DNA of 14,874 nucleotides from CAZHTS01 sp964535315 (lineage in GTDB: Bacteria; Chloroflexota; Anaerolineae; Anaerolineales; Anaerolineaceae), in the NCBI GenBank assembly GCA_964535315.1, contig CAZHTS010000104.1:1-14874 (forward strand), in the 5' to 3' direction. The notes beneath the pieces were generated by a model. It did no database searches. It had not been told where the DNA came from and worked only from the letters and a program-made list of their open reading frames with translations. Position numbers and translations under genes: made by a program. Positions 1-6,186 of this stretch are shown one piece after another. Numbering within the stretch: the stretch's first letter is position 1; each line of letters opens with the position of its first letter.

Positions 1-16
1 CCATTTCGTTTGCCAC

Positions 17-44
17 TTGACAGCGCACTTGCTTTGGTTATAAT
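17..44 (+). promoter_or_regulatory. Sigma70-type promoter of the cysK-cysE unit
   Basis: TTGACA at 17-22 and TATAAT at 39-44 are both exact consensus hexamers, separated by 16 bases. The predicted start is near 51, which places the Cys leader ORF (82-117) and all the hairpins described here inside the 5' leader. No other promoter is visible before cysK. A consensus promoter this strong normally needs damping, which fits the operator and attenuator that follow. Confidence 0.8.
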
Positions 45-56
45 AATGATCATTAT
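43..56. promoter_or_regulatory. 14-bp palindrome overlapping the -10 box (candidate repressor operator)
   Basis: ATAATGATCATTAT is a perfect palindrome centred on GATC. It overlaps the end of the -10 box and the predicted start site, so a protein bound here would block initiation. The AT-rich TAAT/ATTA arms resemble operators of Fur-family metal regulators. That resemblance is only suggestive, and a dedicated cysteine or sulfur repressor is equally possible. Confidence 0.45.
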
Positions 57-81
57 CCTGATAAAAATTGGAGTATTCAGT

Positions 82-117
82 ATGTTTCTGTGCATGTGTC
101 TGAGGCGGGGACTGTAG
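82..117 (+). CDS. Putative Cys-containing leader peptide (11 aa)
   Basis: A short reading frame reads MFLCMCLRRGL and then a TAG stop. It is preceded by GGAG at 70-73 with an 8-base spacer, a good ribosome site inside the transcript from the 17-44 promoter. Two of eleven residues are Cys (TGC at 91-93, TGT at 97-99), just upstream of the cysteine synthesis genes. The last codons form the 5' arm of the 102-127 hairpin. Known amino-acid leader peptides carry codons for the pathway product so that ribosome stalling reports its scarcity, and this has the same design. The peptide itself probably has no function beyond being translated. It could be chance because it is so short, but ribosome site, Cys content and position all agree. 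Confidence 0.6.
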   Translation: MFLCMCLRRGL

Positions 118-127
118 CCACCGCCTC
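102..127 (+). promoter_or_regulatory. Leader hairpin overlapping the Cys leader ORF
   Basis: GAGGCGG (102-108) and CCGCCTC (121-127) pair perfectly over 7 bp around a 12-base loop. The 5' arm is the coding end of the leader peptide and the loop contains its stop codon, so a translating or stalled ribosome would decide whether this stem forms. GCGGGG at 105-110 can instead pair with CCCCGC at 181-186, inside the terminator structure, which gives a possible alternative fold. Confidence 0.5.
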
Positions 128-147
128 TCCACCGGAAAAGTTCATTC

Positions 148-250
148 ACGGCCAACGGTAGATGGCGGCAGACTGCACGGCCCCGCAGTAGATTTCGTAT
201 TGTGAGGCAGCAGTCTGCTGTTGTTTTAACCGTTGGCCGTCTTTATTTTT
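148..250 (+). terminator. Putative transcription attenuator before cysK
   Basis: ACGGCCAACGGT (148-159) pairs perfectly with ACCGTTGGCCGT (229-240), 12 bp. The T-rich tract CTTTATTTTT (241-250) follows at once, as in an intrinsic terminator. A second stem nests inside it: 166-176 with 210-220, 11 bp including one G-T pair and a perfect 9-bp core. The whole fold lies between the Cys leader ORF and cysK and ends just before the cysK ribosome site. The apical part is larger than in a usual terminator, so it may do more than terminate. An alternative is a dispersed inverted repeat that happens to sit here. Confidence 0.55.
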
Positions 251-263
251 ATGGAGAAATGAC

Positions 264-1196
264 ATGAAAATCGCAAACGACGTCACCGAATTGATCGGCA
301 ACACCCCGCTGGTACGTTTACAGCGCTTACCGCAGGACAGTGCGGCCGAAGTGGTCGCCAAACTGGAATACATGAACCCGGCGCACAGCGTCAAAGACCG
401 CATCGGGGCGGCCATGATCCAGGCCGCCGAACAGGCCGGGCTGATTAAACCCGACACGATCATCCTCGAACCCACCAGCGGCAACACCGGCATCGCCCTG
501 GCGTGCGTCTGCGCGGCGCGCGGCTATCGCTGCACGCTGGTGATGCCCGAGACGATGAGCAAGGAACGGCGCATGCTGCTGCGCGCCTTTGGCGCCGACC
601 TGATCCTCACCCCCGGCAGCGAAGGCATGGGCGGCGCCATCCGCAAGGCCGAAGAACTGGCGGCCAGCGATCCGCGCTATTTCATCCCACAGCAGTTCAA
701 CAACCCGGCCAATCCCGAGATTCACCGGCGCACCACGGCCGAGGAAATCTGGCGCGACACCGACGGCAAGGTGGATATCGTGGTGGCCGGCATCGGCACG
801 GGCGGGACGATCACCGGCATCGGCGAGGTGCTCAAGGCGCGCAAGCCGTCGGTGCGCATGGTGGCGGTCGAGCCGGACGCCTCACCGGTGCTTTCCGGCG
901 GCGCGAAGGGCCCCCACCCCATCCAGGGCATCGGGGCAGGTTTCGTCCCGACCATCCTCAACACCCAAATTTACGACGAGATCGTGCGGGTCAAAGGTGA
1001 AGACGCCTTCGCCACCGCCCGGCAGATGGCCACCCGCGAAGGGCTGCTGGTGGGCATTTCGTCGGGGGCGGCCACCTGGGCCGCCTTGCAAGTGGCGGCG
1101 CGGCCCGAAAACGCCGGCAAATTGATCGTGGTAATCATCCCCTCGTTTGGCGAACGGTATCTGAGCACGGCGCTGTACGCCGACCTGGCCGAGTAA
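264..1196 (+). CDS. cysK: Cysteine synthase (O-acetylserine sulfhydrylase), CysK type
   Basis: This is a PLP enzyme that makes L-cysteine from O-acetylserine and sulfide in the cytoplasm. The 310-residue length is normal for the family. It opens with the typical ELIGNTPLVRL segment (about 9-19). The PLP-binding lysine is K44 in HSVKDRIG. TSGNTG (71-76) is the substrate/cofactor loop, GTGGTITG (178-185) grips the PLP phosphate, and HPIQGIGAGF (218-227) is the family signature. The region near 293-301, PSFGERYLS, replaces the more usual PDSGERYLS, a small change. The start is set by GGAG at 253-256 with a 7-base spacer. cysE follows 16 bases downstream, so the two are probably one transcript, controlled by the leader upstream. 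CysK and CysM types can be hard to separate; the GPHPIQGIGAGF segment favours CysK. Confidence 0.95.
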   Translation: MKIANDVTELIGNTPLVRLQRLPQDSAAEVVAKLEYMNPAHSVKDRIGAAMIQAAEQAGLIKPDTIILEPTSGNTGIALACVCAARGYRCTLVMPETMSKERRMLLRAFGADLILTPGSEGMGGAIRKAEELAASDPRYFIPQQFNNPANPEIHRRTTAEEIWRDTDGKVDIVVAGIGTGGTITGIGEVLKARKPSVRMVAVEPDASPVLSGGAKGPHPIQGIGAGFVPTILNTQIYDEIVRVKGEDAFATARQMATREGLLVGISSGAATWAALQVAARPENAGKLIVVIIPSFGERYLSTALYADLAE

Positions 1197-1212
1197 AGGC
1201 AAGGAGGCCGGC

Positions 1213-1971
1213 ATGTTCAAGACTTTTCGCAACGACGTACAGGCGGTATTGAACCGCGACCCGGCGGCGCGCAGCGCATTTGAGATCATCCTGATGTATC
1301 CTGGGCTGCACGCCGTCTGGGGCCACCGCCTGGCCCACTGGCTGTGGCGGCGCGGGCTCAAGTTGTTGGCCCGGGCGCTCTCACAACTCGTGCGCTTCTT
1401 CACCGGGATCGAGATCCATCCCGGCGCCCAGATCGGGGCGAATTTCTTCATCGATCACGGCATGGGGGTGGTCATCGGCGAGACGGCCGAGATTGGCGAG
1501 AACGTGACCCTCTATCACGGGGTAACCCTGGGCGGGGTGAGCCTGGAAAAAGGCAAGCGCCACCCCACCCTGGGCAACAACGTGGTGGTGGGCGCCGGGG
1601 CAAAGGTGCTGGGGGCCATCACCATCGGCGACAACAGCCGCATCGGCGCCAACGCCGTGGTGGTCAAGGCGGTGCCGGCCAACTCGGTGGTGGTCGGCGT
1701 GCCGGGGCAGGTGGTGGTGCGCAGCAAACCGCGCCCGGCCACCCCCGACCTGGAACATGGTCAGCTGCCCGACACCATTGGCGCCAGCCTGGTGGCGGTA
1801 ATGGCGCGCCTGGAAAAGCTGGAGGCCGGCCTGCAAGTGCATACCGGCGGGTTATCCGGCTACCGCGACACGACCCAACCTCAGCCCGCCGGGGCGCTGG
1901 CGTCCCAGCACCAGCCGGCGCTGCATACCCCCGAGCATGGCCTGTGGCGCGGTGAAGACTTCATGATTTAA
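1213..1971 (+). CDS. cysE: Serine O-acetyltransferase
   Basis: It transfers acetyl from acetyl-CoA to L-serine, giving the O-acetylserine used by CysK. A helical N-terminus (about 1-60) leads into a left-handed beta-helix of hexapeptide repeats (about 65-165). That region includes the signature DHGMGVVIGETAEIG (81-95) with the catalytic D81-H82 pair, then YHGVTLGG (101-108) and KRHPTLGNNVVVGAGA (115-130). A Q/P/A-rich linker (about 205-245) is followed by a final GEDFMI. In this family the C-terminal Ile peptide inserts into the CysK active site to form the cysteine synthase complex, so the conserved end after a disordered linker is meaningful. AAGGAGG at 1201-1207 lies 5 bases before the ATG. 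The gene is cotranscribed with cysK and converges on the next gene; no clear terminator is seen in 1972-2010. Confidence 0.95.
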   Translation: MFKTFRNDVQAVLNRDPAARSAFEIILMYPGLHAVWGHRLAHWLWRRGLKLLARALSQLVRFFTGIEIHPGAQIGANFFIDHGMGVVIGETAEIGENVTLYHGVTLGGVSLEKGKRHPTLGNNVVVGAGAKVLGAITIGDNSRIGANAVVVKAVPANSVVVGVPGQVVVRSKPRPATPDLEHGQLPDTIGASLVAVMARLEKLEAGLQVHTGGLSGYRDTTQPQPAGALASQHQPALHTPEHGLWRGEDFMI

Positions 1972-2010
1972 TCACACGCTGTTATGGAGATGTCCCGAAA
2001 GCCGGCCCCA

Positions 2011-4764
2011 TCAGACCATCCCGTTTTGAGCGAACCAGCGGCGCACCATCTCTACCTGGAAGCGAAAACCACCGGTCACCGACTCGATCAGGTCGCGCTG
2101 TAAGAGCAGTTGCCAGTGTGATTCAAAATCCTCGGGAAAACGCTGCTGAAAATCGTTGCGTGAGACGCACGTTCCCGTGCCATGCTGCGCCAGCCAGGCC
2201 AGCATGGCGGCGCCTTGCGGAGTGATCTGGTTATTTTGCAAATCGGTAAAGAAGAAACTGCCCGACAGCAGCGCACGTTCGACGGCGGCCTCAACGTCGG
2301 CATGTTGCACCTGGAAACGAGCGGGCGGCGGCTGATCGTTCTTGACCAGCACCAGTTCATAACACAACAACTGCACCAGATGAGGGTGGCCGCGGGTCAG
2401 CGAAAGCACGTGCTGGCTGGCCAACGCATCGTAGCGCAGCAGAAAGCCCGGCACAGGGCGCTCCACCAGTTGCAAAGTCTCGTTGCGATCCAGATAGGTG
2501 ACCTTGATCACCTGAGTGTTAATCAGATAACTGGCCCAATTGCGGTATTCGGCCAGGGTGTGCGAACCAGACAGCAGCACCTTGAAACCAGAGCGATGCT
2601 GGATGAGGTGGCGCAGCAGATTGAGGAAATCAACCGCCTGAAAATGCGAACGCTGTAACAGTTCGGCGAGAGTCTCAAACTCATCCAGGGCCAGCAGGCC
2701 GATGCAGTTCTGGTTGAGCAGGGTATCTTCTACTTCATCCAGCCACTCGCTAAAGTACAGGAAGGGACTCTGGCTGATTTTGGTAATGGTCAGGTTGGGC
2801 AGGCGCAGGCCGCGTTGGCGGTCGGCAAAGCGGCGCATTTGTTGGGCAATGCCATAGAGCAGTTCGGCGTAGTTATTCAAACCGGCCAGCCCCTGGCAAT
2901 CGACAAAGAGCGGGATAATGCGCTGCGGTAAAATACGCCCCAGGTTGAGCAGCAATGAAGTCTTGCCCATGCGGCGCTGGCCGTACAACAACAAAGGCGG
3001 GCGGCGCGGGTCGAGCACCAGTTGCTCGATCTGCGCCAGGACGTCGGTGCGGCCGACAAAGACCTGCTGGTGTTCGTTGAGCGGCGTACCGCAAATGAAC
3101 GGATTCTCGATCTCCTGGCGCGACTCGACCAGGCGCGCCATGCTTTCCATGCTCTCGTCCACAATCCGTCGCCAGCACCCGGCAATCGGGGTAAAACGGG
3201 CGGCGTAGGTTTCGTTGGTCAGCATCAATTCCCGTTCGAGCGAATTGAGGCGGTCGCGCAGTGGGCTGAGCGCCAGACGGGTGTGATACAGGCTGGTCTG
3301 CATCAGGGCAGTTTCCACGTCCTGACTGATCTGGCTGAAAGTGCGCACCAGGGTGCTGATCGGGCCGGAAAGCCCCACCCCAAGCCCCAGGTAACAGGCC
3401 TGGCCAAGCGCCGAGAGATTATTACAGGCCTCGAGCTGGCGGCCAATCAGTTCGATCTGCACGGCCTGCACCGCCCAACGCTGGCGGCCGGTGGCCAGCA
3501 CCTGCATGGCGCGCTGCCCCTCCAACGGGTAGCGTTCCACCAGCAGCAGCAAATACTCGTCCAGGCCAATCCAGGGCAGGTACTGGGTCTCGTCCCAGAA
3601 AGCGGCATGCCAGCGCAACAGACTCTGAGGGCGGGGCAGGCGCTGTTTTTCGGCCTGGTAAACCAGGGCGTTCCAGATGACCAGGAACGGATAGGCAACC
3701 ACCGGCATCCACCAACTGACGGTAAAGGCCAGCAGCAGGGTAAGAACGATGACCGGCGTCAGGTACGACAGCGGCTGATAATCCAGGACGACGTACGGGG
3801 CGATGGGCATCCACCCCAACCCGTTGACAATGGCGGCGAACACGGCTCCCCCCCACCCGCCGGCCAGCCGCTCGCCCATGCGCCAGCTGGCCGCCAGGGC
3901 GCTGGCGTAAAACACGCCGCCGCTCAGGCCGGCGGCAACAAAAAGGGCGACATCCTGGCGTCCAAATCCCCTCAAACCAATATACCCCAACCCACCCACC
4001 AAACCGACGGTAAGCCCAAAATGCACGGCCGGTCGCCAGCGCCAGGTGCGGGTGTAATAAACGACCGCCAGCACCGCCCCCAACACCAGGGTGCTGACCA
4101 GCCCCAGGAGGATACTCTCCCACAGCCCGATCCCGGCGGCCACACGGGGCTCATGCCCGTCGCCGATCAATTGACCGGTGGTGATCACGTACGCCACCAC
4201 CAGCAGCGCAATCAGCAAGGCTGTCGCCGCCAGAAAAGGCCCCATCCGCCGCGAGAAGAAACGCTCTTTGTCCAAACCGGTCAGGCGAACCAGCACATCG
4301 CCGGACAACCCGGCGGCAATGGATAGCGGGATGCCGATATGAGAAGTGCTTTCCGGCGGCAAGACCCCCATGCCAATTCCCAACGCCAGGCCATAGATCG
4401 CCCCGACCGCCACATTCATCGTGGTTGCCAGAGCCCAGGAGGTGATCAGGGCATAGGTCAACCCGATGGCAACCCCGTTAACCAGATGCTCCCAGGACGA
4501 ACCGCGCAGCCAATGCACCGCCGCGATCACCAGGGCGCCCCAACAGGGCAGGTAGATGAGCATCTGCACCACCAGCCGGCGCAAACGGGCGTCCCGGTGC
4601 TGCACCGGGTTCAGGCCGGCCAGATAAAAATCGGGGCGCAGGGCGGGGTCAATGGTATGCAGGAAACGCCGCCACGCCCCAGGACGGACCATGATCCAGA
4701 ACAACAACTGCAAACTACCCGGAAAAGCCCGGGCAAATGGAACGGGTGGAGCAAACTCACTCAT
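2011..4764 (-). CDS. Polytopic membrane protein with C-terminal P-loop ATPase
   Basis: No named family is recognised for the full 917 residues. About ten hydrophobic segments lie between residues 66 and 368 (for example 66-86, 95-115, 142-158, 175-196, 211-235, 246-264, 303-325, 333-368). A helical cytosolic stretch (about 370-560) follows, then an ATPase. The ATPase shows FVGRTDVL (569-576), Walker A GQRRMGKTS (595-603), Walker B LLALDEFE (690-697) and a sensor-like strand LLSGSHTLAEY (730-740). The final part (about 845-917) looks like a winged helix. The ATPase resembles the archaeal-type AAA/STAND group (the PF01637-like style). The start codon overlaps the stop of the upstream ATPase gene as ATGA, and no good ribosome site is visible, so translation is probably coupled. 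The role is unknown: membrane-anchored signalling, transport or defence are all possible. Confidence 0.75.
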   Translation of the reverse strand: MSEFAPPVPFARAFPGSLQLLFWIMVRPGAWRRFLHTIDPALRPDFYLAGLNPVQHRDARLRRLVVQMLIYLPCWGALVIAAVHWLRGSSWEHLVNGVAIGLTYALITSWALATTMNVAVGAIYGLALGIGMGVLPPESTSHIGIPLSIAAGLSGDVLVRLTGLDKERFFSRRMGPFLAATALLIALLVVAYVITTGQLIGDGHEPRVAAGIGLWESILLGLVSTLVLGAVLAVVYYTRTWRWRPAVHFGLTVGLVGGLGYIGLRGFGRQDVALFVAAGLSGGVFYASALAASWRMGERLAGGWGGAVFAAIVNGLGWMPIAPYVVLDYQPLSYLTPVIVLTLLLAFTVSWWMPVVAYPFLVIWNALVYQAEKQRLPRPQSLLRWHAAFWDETQYLPWIGLDEYLLLLVERYPLEGQRAMQVLATGRQRWAVQAVQIELIGRQLEACNNLSALGQACYLGLGVGLSGPISTLVRTFSQISQDVETALMQTSLYHTRLALSPLRDRLNSLERELMLTNETYAARFTPIAGCWRRIVDESMESMARLVESRQEIENPFICGTPLNEHQQVFVGRTDVLAQIEQLVLDPRRPPLLLYGQRRMGKTSLLLNLGRILPQRIIPLFVDCQGLAGLNNYAELLYGIAQQMRRFADRQRGLRLPNLTITKISQSPFLYFSEWLDEVEDTLLNQNCIGLLALDEFETLAELLQRSHFQAVDFLNLLRHLIQHRSGFKVLLSGSHTLAEYRNWASYLINTQVIKVTYLDRNETLQLVERPVPGFLLRYDALASQHVLSLTRGHPHLVQLLCYELVLVKNDQPPPARFQVQHADVEAAVERALLSGSFFFTDLQNNQITPQGAAMLAWLAQHGTGTCVSRNDFQQRFPEDFESHWQLLLQRDLIESVTGGFRFQVEMVRRWFAQNGMV

Positions 4765-5945
4765 ACGGGTGCCAACAGGTGTCGGTAGGGTTCGATGTTG
4801 TGCAGGGCTTCCTGCTTCCAGTTATCGCCATCGCGGCCATCTTCCAGCGCCAGCCAACGCGTCTGACACAAGATTTGCAACAACGCCGGCCAGCAGCGGC
4901 TCTGCGCCAGTATCCAATCGACCTCTTCTTCTACAAAGGGCGACGGCGAGCTGGCGACCAACATGCGCGCCTCCTCAGGGGTCAACGGCCCCAACATAAG
5001 CATGTGCCCGAAAATGTTCAAAAAGGGTGAGGGCCGGCCGCTCTCGATGGCCAGTTCGGTGGGCGGACGCTGAGAGGCCAGAATAAACCCCAGGCGGCCC
5101 TCGGTCAGGTTGGTGCTCAACGAACGCAGCCCCCACCAGAAAGACTGATCCAGTTCGGGGTTATTCAACGCTACCTGCACCTCGTCCATCAGCACCACCA
5201 CCGGCCCGGTCATATAGTGACAGATGGTATCAATAAACGCGTTGAGGGTGCAATCGGCCGGGACGGGATAATTCAGGCGGCCCAGGATATAACGCAGGAG
5301 CCCCGCCTGAGTGCGTACGCGCGGGTCCTGAAAGTCAACGAACACCCAGTGATACAACTGGGCCTGCAACAACCAGTGCGAAAACTGACCGGGGCGCAGT
5401 TGAGCCGGGGTGGTATTGGAAATATTTTTGACGTAATGCAGCAGCGAAGTCTTACCGCTGCGCTGCGGGCCAATGATGGCCACATTTTGCAGCGCGGTGC
5501 CTTTCAGCGCCGCAAAAATACGGCGCAGTTCACGCTCGCGGCCGAAGAACTGGCGCGGGGTGTGTATCGGCGGCCCGACGATAAACGGGGTAAAGTCGGA
5601 GCGCTCTTCTAACAGCGGGGGCGTATGCCCGTTGCCGGGTGGAAAGATGCGCCGGCTGAGAACCTGGGCCTCGGGGTGCTCGGCCCCCTCCAGAAATTGC
5701 AGCAGGTGCTCACGGCTGTCCCAGCCATTGCGCAGGGCCACAGCCCGCGCCAGCTCCTCCACGTCGCTCAAACGGGCAGGGATCTGTTCATGATACAACC
5801 AGTAGGCCACGGCGCTGCCCCCATCACGTCCCAGTTCGAAACCTAACTCATCATGAATGCTTTGCTTCTTTTTGTTTTCCTTAAAGGCGATCGTATCGAT
5901 GGCCCTGCGCAGAGCTTCGGCAAATCGCTTGCCTGATCGCGGCAT
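4761..5945 (-). CDS. P-loop ATPase with XRE-like N-terminal domain
   Basis: This 394-residue soluble protein begins with a charged helical region (1-90). Within it, QSIHDELGFELGR (28-40) and AVAYWLYHEQIP (45-56) resemble a degenerate XRE helix-turn-helix followed by DVEELARAVALRNG (61-74). A linker leads to FFGRERELRRIF (133-144), Walker A GPQRSGKTS (159-167) and Walker B VVVLMDEVQ (249-257). The strand FILASQRPP (287-295) is sensor-like. This is the layout of STAND/archaeal-type AAA ATPases that sense a ligand or partner. GGAGGAG sits a few bases before the ATG and fixes the start. It is the first gene of a two-gene operon; its stop overlaps the start of the membrane ATPase by four bases. 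DNA binding by the N-terminus is inference, and no repeat or effector domain is visible. Confidence 0.75.
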   Translation of the reverse strand: MPRSGKRFAEALRRAIDTIAFKENKKKQSIHDELGFELGRDGGSAVAYWLYHEQIPARLSDVEELARAVALRNGWDSREHLLQFLEGAEHPEAQVLSRRIFPPGNGHTPPLLEERSDFTPFIVGPPIHTPRQFFGRERELRRIFAALKGTALQNVAIIGPQRSGKTSLLHYVKNISNTTPAQLRPGQFSHWLLQAQLYHWVFVDFQDPRVRTQAGLLRYILGRLNYPVPADCTLNAFIDTICHYMTGPVVVLMDEVQVALNNPELDQSFWWGLRSLSTNLTEGRLGFILASQRPPTELAIESGRPSPFLNIFGHMLMLGPLTPEEARMLVASSPSPFVEEEVDWILAQSRCWPALLQILCQTRWLALEDGRDGDNWKQEALHNIEPYRHLLAPV

Positions 5946-5981
5946 GAACTCCTCCGCCAGAAAAAGAGTAAAAAAAGAGCT

Positions 5982-6013
5982 TAACTCAAACTTTAGGGAG
6001 TATCCCTGAGTTA
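5982..6013. promoter_or_regulatory. Nested inverted repeats downstream of the -10 box (candidate operator)
   Basis: TAACTCA (5982-5988) and TGAGTTA (6007-6013) form a 7-bp inverted repeat. Inside it, AGGGA (5995-5999) and TCCCT (6003-6007) form a second, tight dyad. Both lie at and just after the expected transcription start of the ATPase operon. Because the first gene has an XRE-like domain, self-repression at this site is a reasonable guess. A small RNA hairpin in the leader is the alternative. Confidence 0.4.
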
Positions 6014-6014
6014 T

Positions 6015-6020
6015 ATTATA
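6015..6020 (-). promoter_or_regulatory. -10 box of the ATPase operon promoter
   Basis: On the minus strand this reads TATAAT, about 70 bases before the ATG at 5945. No convincing -35 hexamer is found at 16-18 bases upstream, so the promoter may need an activator. The assignment rests on the exact -10, its position and the local AT-richness (5960-6060) against GC-rich surroundings. Confidence 0.4.
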
Positions 6021-6102
6021 GTCATCATTTCAGAATTAATCATCCATTAATTGGTAAAAGCACACAGTTGCTGTACCACGGGATCAGGGGAAGTACAGAT
6101 GG

Positions 6103-6140
6103 AACCACCCCGGCTATTTCGATAGCCGGGGTGGTTTCTT
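6103..6140 (+). terminator. 15-bp UUCG-capped hairpin, terminator-like on the plus strand
   Basis: AACCACCCCGGCTAT (6103-6117) and ATAGCCGGGGTGGTT (6122-6136) pair over 15 perfect base pairs with a TTCG loop, an extra-stable tetraloop sequence. The plus strand then runs TCTTAA, a weak T tract, so termination is possible but not strong. It lies between two divergent genes, 47 bases before the phosphoesterase start codon, where no plus-strand gene is known to end. It may therefore end a short unannotated transcript or control the leader of the next gene. Confidence 0.5.
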
Positions 6141-6186
6141 AAGTGGGTACAATACAGGCAGGCGAATGTTTATCTGGAGGTGAATC

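Noticed and set aside
148..250. T-box riboswitch before cysK
   Set aside because: The conserved T-box sequence (TGGNACCGCG type) is not present, and a Cys-coding leader ORF explains the leader better.
503..1000. 165-codon frame inside cysK
   Set aside because: Arg/Gly/His-rich composition and complete overlap with a conserved enzyme gene mark it as a shadow frame.
1972..2010. Terminator between convergent cysE and membrane ATPase genes
   Set aside because: No stem with a following T tract is found on either strand in these 39 bases.
3022..4326. 434-codon open frame on the plus strand
   Set aside because: It lies antisense to the membrane ATPase gene, has Gln/His/Pro/Arg-rich low-complexity composition, and lacks any family motif. 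It is a by-product of GC-rich codon use.
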